From an uncultured Mediterranea sp. (GTDB lineage Bacteria > Bacteroidota > Bacteroidia > Bacteroidales > Bacteroidaceae), in NCBI GenBank assembly GCA_945879145.1, contig CAMCUZ010000002.1:1-64000 (forward strand): a DNA stretch of 64,000 bases, given 5' to 3'. Shown here piece after piece: positions 54,636 to 64,000 of the stretch. The notes beneath the pieces are model-generated. The model was not told where the DNA came from, searched no databases, and saw only the letters and a list, made by a program, of their open reading frames with translations. Every line of letters begins with the position of its first letter. Position 1 is the first letter of the stretch. The translations under genes were made by a program, and so were the position numbers.

Positions 54636-55526
54636 ATGAAACGAATTCTTATTTCACTTATTGCCTGCTGCCTCCTTGGTGTGGCGGCGCATGCACAGTT
54701 TGGCTGGGGGCCGCAAAGCAAGGTGGTGACGGATAGTATCTACAGCAAGGTGCTGAAGGCGCATCGGGCTTATACCATCTATCTGCCTAAGAGCTACGAG
54801 GTGAATCCTGAGAAGAAGTATCCCATCCTCTACTTGCTTCATGGGGTGATGGGTACCAACGAGGGGTGGTTCCGCGACCAGCGGGCAGGCGAGGTGCTCG
54901 ACCAACTGATCGCTTCGGGCGAGGCTTGTGATATGATTGTCGTCAGCCCCAATGCCGGCGGTAACATCTATGCCGGTGTATGGAACGGATACTTCAACAT
55001 GCCCGGATGGGCTTACGAGGATTTCTTCTACCAGGAGTTCCTTCCCTATATTGAAAGCAAGTACCGCGTGATTGGCGATAAGCAACACCGCGCTATTGCC
55101 GGTTTATCTATGGGTGGCGGTGGCACGACCAGCTACGCACAGCGTCACAGCGAGCTCTATTGCGCGGCTTACGCCATGAGTGCCCTGATGAATATCCCCG
55201 AGTTTGGCGCCATGCCCTCAAAGGAGCCGGCCAACCCAGAGGATAAGATGGAGATACTGAACAAGTCGGTTCGCGAGCACAGCTGTATTGACTACGTGCT
55301 GCAGGCTGACGATGTCCGTAAGGAGCAGCTCCGCTCGGTGCAGTGGTACGTGGATTGTGGCGACGATGACTTCCTGCTCGACCGCAACATCGAGTTTGTG
55401 CAGGCCATGCACCGCGCACAGATTCCGCTGCAGTTCCGCGTACGCGATGGCGGCCATACCAACGAGTATTGGCATACCGCCCTCTTCACCTGCTTGCCCT
55501 TTGTGAGCCGTTGTTTCGGGAAATAA
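54636..55526 (+). CDS. CE1-type esterase (esterase D fold), first of three
   Basis: This 296-residue secreted alpha/beta hydrolase has a signal peptide (about 1-21). The nucleophile is S158 in AGLSMGGGG. The aspartate lies in CGDDDFLLD (about 246-254), and the histidine lies in GGHTNEYWH (about 272-280). Esterases of carbohydrate esterase family 1 remove feruloyl or acetyl groups from plant cell-wall sugars. It lacks the extra N-terminal domain of the two later CE1 enzymes. The gene is 59 bases after susD. Confidence 0.9.
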   Translation: MKRILISLIACCLLGVAAHAQFGWGPQSKVVTDSIYSKVLKAHRAYTIYLPKSYEVNPEKKYPILYLLHGVMGTNEGWFRDQRAGEVLDQLIASGEACDMIVVSPNAGGNIYAGVWNGYFNMPGWAYEDFFYQEFLPYIESKYRVIGDKQHRAIAGLSMGGGGTTSYAQRHSELYCAAYAMSALMNIPEFGAMPSKEPANPEDKMEILNKSVREHSCIDYVLQADDVRKEQLRSVQWYVDCGDDDFLLDRNIEFVQAMHRAQIPLQFRVRDGGHTNEYWHTALFTCLPFVSRCFGK

Positions 55527-55661
55527 ATATAATGGTATATAAATGAGGGGACTCTAAGATTTATTAATCTAAATCCTAAGAGGTTCCATCTTTTCCTTTG
55601 TTTCGTTTTTTCTATTTTGCTTTTAACAGAAATCCCTTTTTATTAGTTTATAACTACTATC

Positions 55662-56861
55662 ATGAAGAAATTATTCCTTTTAGCAGCTGTAGCACTGGTG
55701 TCGCTTGTCGGTTATGCGCAGCAGGCTTTGTGGGGTTCAGCCCCTGTGGTCTCACCTGAGGTTCATGCTGACCACACTGTTACTTTCCGTTTGAAAGCGC
55801 CCAAAGCCCGTCGGGTGCAACTGCATGGCGACTTCCTCCCTACCACGGCCATTAAGACCGAGCGGGGCGAGTTTGACGTGGCTATGCCTGTGGATATGGT
55901 GGAGAAGGATGGCGTATGGGAATGGACTACTCCTCAACCGCTGCAGCCTGAGCTCTACAGCTATAACATGATTATCGACGGAGTGAAGGTCAATGACCCG
56001 AGCAATGTCTATATGATTCGCGACGTGGCCAGCGTATTCAGCGTGTTTATCGTAGGTGGCGAGCGTGGCGATCTCTATTCAGTCAACGAGGTGCCTCATG
56101 GTACCGTAAGCCGTATCTGGTATGAGAGCCCTGGTTTGAAGATGAACCGCCGCTTGACGGTTTACACCCCTGCCGGTTATGAGAAGGGTGGCAAATACCC
56201 TGTCTTTTATCTGCTTCACGGAGCTGGTGGTGACGAGGAGGCTTGGATTAACCTGGGCCGTACGTCGCAGATTCTCGATAACCTGATTGCTCAGGGTAAG
56301 GTGGAACCGATGATTGTGGTGATGACTAACGGAAACGCCTGGCAGCAGGCTGCTCCAGGTGAGAGTCCGCTGGGTTATACCGTTCCTTCAATGGGTACCG
56401 GTGCACAGCGTCAGGCTGTGGAGGCCGACTTTGTCAGCACCTTCCCCGACGTGGTGAAGTTTGTGGAGAAAACCTATCGCGTCAAGAAGGGTAAGGCCAA
56501 TCGCGCCATTGCTGGACTTTCGATGGGGGCCTATCACTCCTGTGCCATCTCACGCCTCTATCCAGATATGTTCGACTATGTAGGCCTCTTCTCCGGCGGC
56601 GGTGGTCGCCCCAACCTCAAGGATAATCCGCTCTATGGCGATATGGAGGGACTCTTGGCCAAGCAGTTCGCTAAAAAGCCTGCACTCTATTACATCGCTT
56701 GCGGTAACCGCGACTTCCTTTACAAAGGCATTGAGGAGTATCGTCAGTTCCTCACCGAGAAGGGCTATCCTTTCGAGTACTTCGAGACGGGTGAAGGCCA
56801 TATCTGGAGAAACTGGCGTATCTATCTGAGCGAGTTCGCTCCTCGTCTTTTCAAGAAATAA
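55662..56861 (+). CDS. CE1-type esterase with N-terminal CBM48-like domain (paralogue A)
   Basis: This 399-residue secreted enzyme has a signal peptide (about 1-19), an N-terminal CBM48/E-set-like domain (about 28-125, with [20 protein letters not shown]), and a CE1 catalytic domain. The nucleophile is S287 in AGLSMGAYHS, the aspartate lies in CGNRDFLYK, and the histidine lies in GEGHIWRNW. This architecture is known from Bacteroidetes feruloyl esterases. It is closely similar to the 59414-60604 protein from end to end, so the two come from a duplication. Confidence 0.9.
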   Translation: MKKLFLLAAVALVSLVGYAQQALWGSAPVVSPEVHADHTVTFRLKAPKARRVQLHGDFLPTTAIKTERGEFDVAMPVDMVEKDGVWEWTTPQPLQPELYSYNMIIDGVKVNDPSNVYMIRDVASVFSVFIVGGERGDLYSVNEVPHGTVSRIWYESPGLKMNRRLTVYTPAGYEKGGKYPVFYLLHGAGGDEEAWINLGRTSQILDNLIAQGKVEPMIVVMTNGNAWQQAAPGESPLGYTVPSMGTGAQRQAVEADFVSTFPDVVKFVEKTYRVKKGKANRAIAGLSMGAYHSCAISRLYPDMFDYVGLFSGGGGRPNLKDNPLYGDMEGLLAKQFAKKPALYYIACGNRDFLYKGIEEYRQFLTEKGYPFEYFETGEGHIWRNWRIYLSEFAPRLFKK

Positions 56862-56887
56862 GACGCTCTATTCAATCAAGCTTTATC

Positions 56888-59059
56888 ATGAATTCACTCC
56901 ATTCATTTCTATTTGCCGCTTTGCTTTGTAGCGCTTGTGCCGGTTCGCAGCAACCGGAGGGCGCTGTCATGGTGGATGGCGGACTGGTTCAGGGGGTCGT
57001 GGCCGATGCCTCGGACGTTGTAGTATATAAAGGTATTCCCTATGCAGCCCCTCCCGTGGGCGATTTACGCTGGAAGGCACCTCAGCCAGTCGAGGCTTGG
57101 AAGGGTGTGCGTCTTTGCGACAGTTGGGGCGATGCCTCGCTTCAAGGCGGACAGCAAGAGGGCTCTTTCTACTGGAAGGAGTTCTATCAAGGCAAGGCTC
57201 CCAAGATGAGTGAGGATTGCCTCTACTTGAATGTGTGGAAACCGGCCGATGCCAAGGCTGGCGACAAACTGCCCGTCATGGTCTGGATTCATGGCGGAGC
57301 CTATCAGAACGGCTATGGCTATGAGGAGGAGTTTGATGGTACAGCCTTTGCCCATCAAGGTGTTATCCTGGTCACGGTGAACTACCGTTTAGGCATGTGC
57401 GGCTTCCTGGCCCATCCGCTGCTCTCGGCCGAGAGTGATGGCACTGGTTCAGGCAACTATGGTCTGCTGGACCAGTTAGAGGCTCTCCGCTGGGTGAACC
57501 GCAACATCGAGGCTTTCGGTGGCGATAAGGGATGTGTCACCCTTTTCGGTCAGAGTGCCGGTGCGGGTAGTGTGCAGTCGCTCCTCTCTTCCCCTCTCAC
57601 CAAAGGGTTGGTGCATCGCGCCATCATCCAGAGCGGTGGCGGTTTGAGCGGCATCATCGCTGCCAAGAGCTTAGAGTCCGCTGAGGCTATGGGCCAAGGT
57701 ATGTGGGATGAGGCAGGCTGTACTACGCTGGAGCAGATGCGTGCCACCTCCTCTGATGAGTTCCAGAAGATTCTTTCCGGCTACTTGATGAAGCAGAAAG
57801 TACCCATGATGGGCCTCCCTTGGGGGCCCTGTATCGACGGCTATCTGCTCGGTGATACGCTGAATAATGTGGCTTATCGCGGCGAGACCCTCCGCATCCC
57901 CACCATGATTGGTTATTGCAGCGAGGATATTGCTCCCGCCGTGATGCAGCAGGCAGCGGTGGATTGGAGCCTCTTGCAGGAGGAGCAGGGACTTAACCCC
58001 TCCTACGTTTATTGCTTTAATCGCGACTTGCCGGGCATGGATATGCCAGCGCCCGCCGGTGGCTTCGGCGATATGAAAGGGGCTTTCCACTCGGCAGAGT
58101 TATGGTATGTTTTCGGCACGCTGGGTCGCTGCTGGCGCCCCATGACGCCGGGCGACTATGAGCTGAGCCGACGCATGGTGGCCTACTGGACCAACTTCGC
58201 CCGTACGGGCAATCCCAACGGCGAAGGGGTGCCTCAGTGGAACGCTTGCTCAAAGGCCGACCCACATATCCAATCGCTTAACGTGGAGAACGAGCATAAG
58301 GAGAATCTTTACGAAGGCAATAACCTCTCTGTGACGCAGCTCAATCCCGAAACCTGGCAGATTGAGAATGGTACCATTTCGACCCTCTATCTGTTGAAGG
58401 GCACAAAGCGCGCCTTGTTGATAGATACCGGTATGACGGGTGACTCGCTGGATGCCGTGGTGCGTCGGTTTACCGACCTGCCGCTGGATGTGGTCATCAG
58501 TCACAACCACGTCGATCATGTAGGCGGTAACCGTTTTTTCCCTGAGGTATGGATGCACCCAGCTGACAAGGGGGTTCGCAACGAGCCCTATGATGGCAAG
58601 GTGCTTGACCTCCAGGAGGGGCAGCAATTTGATTTGGGCGACCGTTTGATAGAGGTCATCCATGTGCCTGGCCATACACCAGGTTCGGTTGCCTTCATCG
58701 ACACCAAATACCGTTCAGCCTTTACCAGCGATGCCTTTGGTTCGGGCCATGTCTGGTTGCAGTTGCAGCCCCACATTCCCATGACCACCTATTTGGCTTC
58801 ATGCGAAAAGATGGTAGGGATAATGCGTAGCAAGGGTCTGACCAAGCTCTACGTAGGCCATTTTGGTCCCTACGGCGACCCCTTCGACTACCAATACATG
58901 CAAGACATGATTGAACTGGCTGGCAAGTTGAGCCGAGGTGAGCAGGTAGAGCCCAAGGATTACCCCTTCAGCAAGCACATAGACATCGCCGCTCCCAATG
59001 CCAAATGCCTCATCAAAAATCGGGCCACTTTGGTCTATGATGCAAATCACATTAATTAA
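56888..59059 (+). CDS. Carboxylesterase fused to a metallo-beta-lactamase-fold domain
   Basis: This 723-residue exported protein is one uninterrupted frame with two hydrolase domains. A signal with a cysteine near 17 is followed by a type-B carboxylesterase (about 22-455), with WIHGGAYQNGYG (oxyanion hole), S223 in FGQSAGAG, and H401 in AFHSAEL. A linker leads into an MBL-fold domain (about 478-690) with complete metal ligands: H539, H541, D543 and H544 in SHNHVDHVGG, H596 in GHTPGS, D615 in TSDAFG, and H658 in VGHFG. Both active sites look intact. I know of no characterised enzyme with this pairing. It lies 26 bases after the first CBM48-CE1 gene. Confidence 0.92.
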   Translation: MNSLHSFLFAALLCSACAGSQQPEGAVMVDGGLVQGVVADASDVVVYKGIPYAAPPVGDLRWKAPQPVEAWKGVRLCDSWGDASLQGGQQEGSFYWKEFYQGKAPKMSEDCLYLNVWKPADAKAGDKLPVMVWIHGGAYQNGYGYEEEFDGTAFAHQGVILVTVNYRLGMCGFLAHPLLSAESDGTGSGNYGLLDQLEALRWVNRNIEAFGGDKGCVTLFGQSAGAGSVQSLLSSPLTKGLVHRAIIQSGGGLSGIIAAKSLESAEAMGQGMWDEAGCTTLEQMRATSSDEFQKILSGYLMKQKVPMMGLPWGPCIDGYLLGDTLNNVAYRGETLRIPTMIGYCSEDIAPAVMQQAAVDWSLLQEEQGLNPSYVYCFNRDLPGMDMPAPAGGFGDMKGAFHSAELWYVFGTLGRCWRPMTPGDYELSRRMVAYWTNFARTGNPNGEGVPQWNACSKADPHIQSLNVENEHKENLYEGNNLSVTQLNPETWQIENGTISTLYLLKGTKRALLIDTGMTGDSLDAVVRRFTDLPLDVVISHNHVDHVGGNRFFPEVWMHPADKGVRNEPYDGKVLDLQEGQQFDLGDRLIEVIHVPGHTPGSVAFIDTKYRSAFTSDAFGSGHVWLQLQPHIPMTTYLASCEKMVGIMRSKGLTKLYVGHFGPYGDPFDYQYMQDMIELAGKLSRGEQVEPKDYPFSKHIDIAAPNAKCLIKNRATLVYDANHIN

Positions 59060-59128
59060 AATTCTCTCTTTAAAGGGAGATAGATGGGGCTCATTAGTTT
59101 CGGCTTCATCGTAGGGGCGTTAAGCGTA

Positions 59129-59205
59129 GAAGGTCACGAGGGCGTTAAAAAGCAGAAACCTGTTTGAGCGAAGCGAGTTTTTTCTGCTTTAGCCCGATGA
59201 CCTTC
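59129..59205. repeat. Nested hairpin element inside the PUL
   Basis: GAAGGTCA (59129-59136) pairs with TGACCTTC (59198-59205). Inside it AAAGCAGAAA (59149-59158) pairs with TTTCTGCTTT (59181-59190). The element lies in the 354-base gap between the fusion gene and the next esterase. The rest of the gap is purine- and pyrimidine-rich DNA (CTTTGCTTCTTTCTCTTTT type) and holds no gene I accept; a 78-codon minus-strand frame there is low complexity. Confidence 0.7.
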
Positions 59206-59392
59206 GGAGTAGCCCCAGAGGTGCAGCCGGCGGGTTTTCTCTTTGCTTCTTTCTCTTTTGCCCGTTCAAAATAGAAACGAAGGAGTAACTTAAGAGACCA
59301 AAGGAGAAGCCCTATCAAAAAAAATATAGTAGAAGAAAGACAATGCGTTTTCGTTTCTTTTTCGCCAAAAAAGAGAATCACATCGCTAATAA

Positions 59393-60604
<1,212 letters not shown>

Positions 60605-60680
60605 AATAAGCCTCGTCAACTCGTTAAATCGTCAACTTGTTAACTCAGAAAACATATTCGTCAACATTAATCATAGAACA

Positions 60681-63008
60681 ATGAAGAAAGAAATCCTGTT
60701 TGCAGCTGCTGCGGTGGCATTGACCGCATGTGGCCCCTCAGTGCCTCAGCTGGGCAAGTCGTCTATCGATGACGTGATTGCCGCCATGACACTTGAAGAG
60801 AAGGTTCATCTGGTGATTGGTACCGGCATGGCTGGCTTCTCTGGCGATAGTGCCGTGATTGGCTCAACGAAGAAACTGGTTCCCGGTGCTGCCGGAACCA
60901 CCTATCCTATTGCCCGCTTAGGTATCCCCTCAGTGGTATTAGCCGACGGTCCTGCTGGCTTGCGTATCGATCCCACTCGCGAGGGTGATGAGGCTACCTA
61001 CTACTGCACACACTTTCCCATCGGTACGCTGCTGGCCTCAACCTGGGATCAACAACTGATGGAGAGCGTAGGTCAGAGTATCGGTAATGAGGTGCTGGAG
61101 TATGGTGCTGACGTACTCTTGGCTCCTGCACTTAATATCCACCGCAACCCCCTCTGCGGCCGTAACTTCGAGTACTATTCAGAAGACCCCGTGGTGAGCG
61201 GTAAGATGGCTGCCGCCTACGTGCGCGGTGTGCAGAGCCAAGGCGTAGGAACCAGCATCAAGCACTTCGCCCTCAACAACCAGGAGACCAACCGCATGGC
61301 CAATGATGCGATGGCTTCACCGCGTGCCGTACGCGAAATCTATCTGAAGGGGTTTGAAATCGCCGTGAAGGAGAGTAATCCCTGGACGGTGATGTCCTCA
61401 TACAATTATCTGAATGGTACGTACACCAGTGAAAGCAAGGAGCTGCAAACCATTGCCCTGCGCGATGAGTGGGGCTACAAGGGGATGGTGATGACCGACT
61501 GGTTTGGCGGTAAGGATGCCGTGGCTCAGATGGAGGCAGGCAACGACATGCTGCAACCTGGACGTCCTGAGCAGTACACCCAGATTCTTGAGGGCGTAAA
61601 GCAGGGAAAGCTCGACGAGAAGGTGCTTGACCGCAACGTGCACCGTATTCTGGAGATGATTCTCAAGACTCCTCGCTTCAAGGGGTACAAATACTCCAAC
61701 CGACCTGACCTCAAGGCTCATGCCGCTGTAACGCGTCAGAGTGCGACCGAGGGTATGGTACTGCTTGAGAACAAAAACGCCACGCTCCCTCTCGGTGCGG
61801 ACGTGAAGAAGGTGGCCCTCTTTGGCTGCACCTCCTACGAATTCATCGCTGGTGGTACCGGTTCGGGCAACGTGAATCGTGCCTATACCGTCTCTCTGCT
61901 CGATGGCTTGAAGAATGGTGGCTTCCAGGTGGATGAGCGCATGCAGCCTGTCTATGAGACCTATATGAAGGCTGAGCGTGCAAAGTTCAAACCCGAAGGC
62001 CCCTTCGCAAAGTTTATGCCGGCTCCTCTGCCTACCGAGATGGCGCTGACAGCTGCTCAGTTGAGCGAGCAGGTGGCTGCTAATGATGTGGCTCTGATTA
62101 CGCTGGGTCGCCTCTCTGGTGAGTTCCTGGATCGTACCTCAGCTGACTTCAACCTCAGCAAGGAGGAGAACAAGCTGATTACCGACGTCTGCAAAGCTTT
62201 CCACGCAGCCGGTAAGAAGGTGGTTGTGGTACTCAACATTGGTGGTGTCATTGAAACTGCCTCTTGGAAGAACCTGCCCGATGCAATCCTGTTGGCATGG
62301 CAGGCTGGTCAGGAGGGTGGTAACAGCGTAACCGACATCTTGAGCGGTAAGGCTTCGCCCAGCGGTAAGCTGACCATGACCTTCCCCGTGAAGTTCACCG
62401 ATCACGCCTCATCTGACAACTTCCCCATCGACCAGAAAGCCAATCTGGATATTACCAACAGCGGTGCGAAGAAGAGCGATGTTCGCAACGTAGATTACAC
62501 CCTCTATGAGGAGGATATCTACGTGGGCTACCGCTACTTCGACAGCTTTAACAAGGCGGTATCATACCCCTTCGGCTTTGGTTTGTCATACACCAACTTT
62601 GAGTACAGCAATGCCTCTGTTCAGGCCGACGGCGATGCCTACGTGGTATCGGTTGAGGTGAAGAACGTGGGCAAGGTGGCTGGTAAGGAGTCTGTACAGC
62701 TCTATGTAGCAGCTCCTGATGCCGCTAAGAGCAACAAACCTGAGAAGGAGTTGAAGGCCTTCGCTAAGACCGCTCTGCTGCAACCCGGTGAAAGCAGTAC
62801 ACTCACGATGCGTGTAGCCGCAGCCGATCTGGCCTCCTTCTGCTGCAAGGAGAATGCTTGGAAGGTGGCGGCAGGTAACTACCAGTTCTTGGTGGCTGCC
62901 AACAGCCGCGACATCCGCGCTACCCTCACAGCCGAGGTGGCTGCCTCTTCCCAAGCCGTTCATCCGCTCTTTGCGAAGCCCGGGCAGTTGAACGTCTTGA
63001 AGCGTTAA
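60681..63008 (+). CDS. Glycoside hydrolase family 3 lipoprotein (beta-glucosidase/xylosidase type)
   Basis: This 775-residue exo-glycosidase starts with a lipoprotein signal (AVALTAC, cysteine about 17). The GH3 N-terminal barrel includes GIPSVVLADGPAGLR and KHFALNNQETNR, and the nucleophile is D273 in VMTDWFGG. The C-terminal domain has the acid/base region and a fibronectin-like end with YPFGFGLSYTNF. The frame is open 89 codons upstream inside the previous gene, but the ATG at 60681 starts the signal peptide. Specificity between glucose and xylose cannot be settled. Confidence 0.93.
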   Translation: MKKEILFAAAAVALTACGPSVPQLGKSSIDDVIAAMTLEEKVHLVIGTGMAGFSGDSAVIGSTKKLVPGAAGTTYPIARLGIPSVVLADGPAGLRIDPTREGDEATYYCTHFPIGTLLASTWDQQLMESVGQSIGNEVLEYGADVLLAPALNIHRNPLCGRNFEYYSEDPVVSGKMAAAYVRGVQSQGVGTSIKHFALNNQETNRMANDAMASPRAVREIYLKGFEIAVKESNPWTVMSSYNYLNGTYTSESKELQTIALRDEWGYKGMVMTDWFGGKDAVAQMEAGNDMLQPGRPEQYTQILEGVKQGKLDEKVLDRNVHRILEMILKTPRFKGYKYSNRPDLKAHAAVTRQSATEGMVLLENKNATLPLGADVKKVALFGCTSYEFIAGGTGSGNVNRAYTVSLLDGLKNGGFQVDERMQPVYETYMKAERAKFKPEGPFAKFMPAPLPTEMALTAAQLSEQVAANDVALITLGRLSGEFLDRTSADFNLSKEENKLITDVCKAFHAAGKKVVVVLNIGGVIETASWKNLPDAILLAWQAGQEGGNSVTDILSGKASPSGKLTMTFPVKFTDHASSDNFPIDQKANLDITNSGAKKSDVRNVDYTLYEEDIYVGYRYFDSFNKAVSYPFGFGLSYTNFEYSNASVQADGDAYVVSVEVKNVGKVAGKESVQLYVAAPDAAKSNKPEKELKAFAKTALLQPGESSTLTMRVAAADLASFCCKENAWKVAAGNYQFLVAANSRDIRATLTAEVAASSQAVHPLFAKPGQLNVLKR

Positions 63009-63049
63009 TCTGAGTCCCTCTACCGAAGCGGGTTAATAAAAAAAAAAGA

Positions 63050-63088
63050 GGGGGCTAAGGCATTAAATATACTTTAGCCTCTCTCTTG
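63050..63088 (+). terminator. Possible terminator after the GH3 gene
   Basis: GGCTAA (63054-63059) pairs with TTAGCC (63074-63079), extended by nearby G-rich and C/T-rich bases, after a run of A and before TCTCTCTTG. The T-run is imperfect. A promoter for the next gene follows, so the element may separate two transcription units. Confidence 0.5.
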
Positions 63089-63104
63089 TATAAAGGGTTA
63101 ATGC

Positions 63105-63112
63105 TATCTTTG
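63105..63112 (+). promoter_or_regulatory. -7 element for the second GH3 gene
   Basis: TATCTTTG lies 51 bases before the ATG at 63163. It suggests that the second GH3 gene can be transcribed apart from the main PUL operon. Confidence 0.55.
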
Positions 63113-63162
63113 TCACCGTCAAAATAACATTATACACAATAAAAACATTAAGGACAACATTT

Positions 63163-64000
63163 ATGAAAAGAATGATTCTCTTTCTGCTGTCAGCAGCCTC
63201 TCTGCTGACGGCAACAGCTCAGCAGAAGCCGGCAATTCCACGCGATGAGCAGATGGAACAAAAGATTGAGCAATGGCTCAAGAAGATGACCCTCGACGAA
63301 AAGGTGGGCCAGATGTGCGAACTCACCATCGACGTCATCCAGAAGCGCGTCAACCCCTTCATGGGTGTACAACCTAATCAGCTCACTCCGCAGTTCCTCA
63401 AGAAGCTCATCAAGCAGTATAAACTAGAGAAGGAGTTCGATGTCAAGAAGCTCGAGCCTTCGCAGGACTTGATGATGCGACTCTATATGCGCATTCAGGA
63501 GATAGAGAATGCCAAGGGCTTCCAGATTGACGAGGCGAAACTCGACTCCGTCATCACCAAGTACAAGGTGGGCTCCATCCTCAATGTGCCCAATGGCTTG
63601 GCCGTTGGGCGCGACGAGTGGCAACGTATCATCAAGCGCATCCAGGAGAAGTCGATGAAGGAGATAGGCATCCCCTGTATCTATGGCGTGGATCAGATCC
63701 ACGGCACCACCTACACGCTGGGCGGCACGCTCTTCCCGCAGGGGGTCAACATGGGCGCCGCCTTCAACCGTGCACTCACCCGCGAGGGTTCGCGCATCTC
63801 GGCTTACGAAACCAAGGCTGGAAGCATCCCCTGGACCTTCGCACCCGTGACCGACCTGGGACGTGACGCCCGATGGCCGCGCATGTGGGAGAACTACGGC
63901 GAGGATTGCTACCTTAATGCCGAGATGGGACGTGAGTCGGTGCTCGGTTTCCAGGGCGACGACCCCAACCACATCGACAAGTTCCACGTGGCTGCCTGCA
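63163..64000 (+). CDS. Glycoside hydrolase family 3 enzyme, N-terminal part (cut by window edge)
   Basis: From the ATG at 63163 the frame stays open to the window end for 279 complete codons. A signal peptide (about 1-20, ATAQ) is followed by the GH3 barrel start: [13 protein letters not shown] (about 40-52), [16 protein letters not shown] (about 172-187), [13 protein letters not shown], and [25 protein letters not shown]. The catalytic nucleophile lies beyond the window. The pattern is of the beta-glucosidase type seen next to SusCD genes. It is about as different from the first GH3 as two separate subfamilies. Confidence 0.92.
   Translation, partial: MKRMILFLLSAASLLTATAQQKPAIPRDEQMEQKIEQWLKKMTLDEKVGQMCELTIDVIQKRVNPFMGVQPNQLTPQFLKKLIKQYKLEKEFDVKKLEPSQDLMMRLYMRIQEIENAKGFQIDEAKLDSVITKYKVGSILNVPNGLAVGRDEWQRIIKRIQEKSMKEIGIPCIYGVDQIHGTTYTLGGTLFPQGVNMGAAFNRALTREGSRISAYETKAGSIPWTFAPVTDLGRDARWPRMWENYGEDCYLNAEMGRESVLGFQGDDPNHIDKFHVAAC

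Noticed and set aside
59145-59381. 78-codon minus-strand frame in the PUL gap
   Set aside because: It reads the hairpin and pyrimidine-rich repeat DNA and is low complexity (many Lys, Glu, Ala).

Overview
The window looks like chromosomal DNA of a gut-type Bacteroidales bacterium (Bacteroidaceae/Prevotellaceae-like; I do not assign a species). The reasons are: SusC/SusD pairs, a hybrid two-component sensor, a fused SecDF, a gamma-alpha fused 2-oxoacid:ferredoxin oxidoreductase, ATP-type PEP carboxykinase, and repeated promoters of the Bacteroidetes type (TAnnTTTG at -7, sometimes TTTG at -33) with few Shine-Dalgarno sequences.

Layout. 1-8.4 kb: mostly minus-strand housekeeping genes (ComF fragment, cysteine synthase, DprA, thioesterase, U32 hydroxylase-type protein, an SDR/PAP2 pair, a cation efflux protein) with a plus-strand tRNA-dihydrouridine synthase. 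8.6-20.6 kb: plus-strand genes (RNase R, Nim-like flavoprotein, tricorn-type protease, cobalamin adenosyltransferase, DUF2795 protein, a divergent RecQ-like helicase, GNAT enzyme, small secreted protein). 20.6-23.3 kb: a repeat-rich decay zone in which one intact AAA/DUF4143 ATPase lies between two related structured repeats, each next to fragments of a different ATPase family. 23.3-36.8 kb: minus-strand central genes (pckA, korAB, secDF, M3 peptidase, EEP phosphatase, two rhomboids) plus a plus-strand tRNA-Arg. 37-38.3 kb: a small regulatory/membrane cluster (28-residue peptide, CPBP protease, apparent DUF2975 stub, XRE regulator) with two copies of a TATCG-N5-CGATA operator-like site. 38.3-43.2 kb: SufE, glutaminyl-cyclase-like lipoprotein, LD-carboxypeptidase, then ptb-buk.

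43.8-64 kb: a polysaccharide utilisation locus. A hybrid two-component regulator faces a plus-strand run of carboxylesterase, SusC, SusD, three CE1-type esterases, an unusual carboxylesterase fused to a metallo-beta-lactamase-fold domain, a GH3 glycosidase, and a second GH3 cut by the window end. The locus is rich in esterases and, within the window, has no endo-acting glycoside hydrolase. I infer import of an acylated or feruloylated oligosaccharide followed by de-esterification and exo-cleavage; the substrate is not proven by the sequence.

The best leads are the esterase-MBL fusion, the paired structured repeats whose hairpin arms change together between copies, the regularly spaced TTTGAGATT repeats leading into the ATPase promoter, and the divergent RecQ-like helicase.
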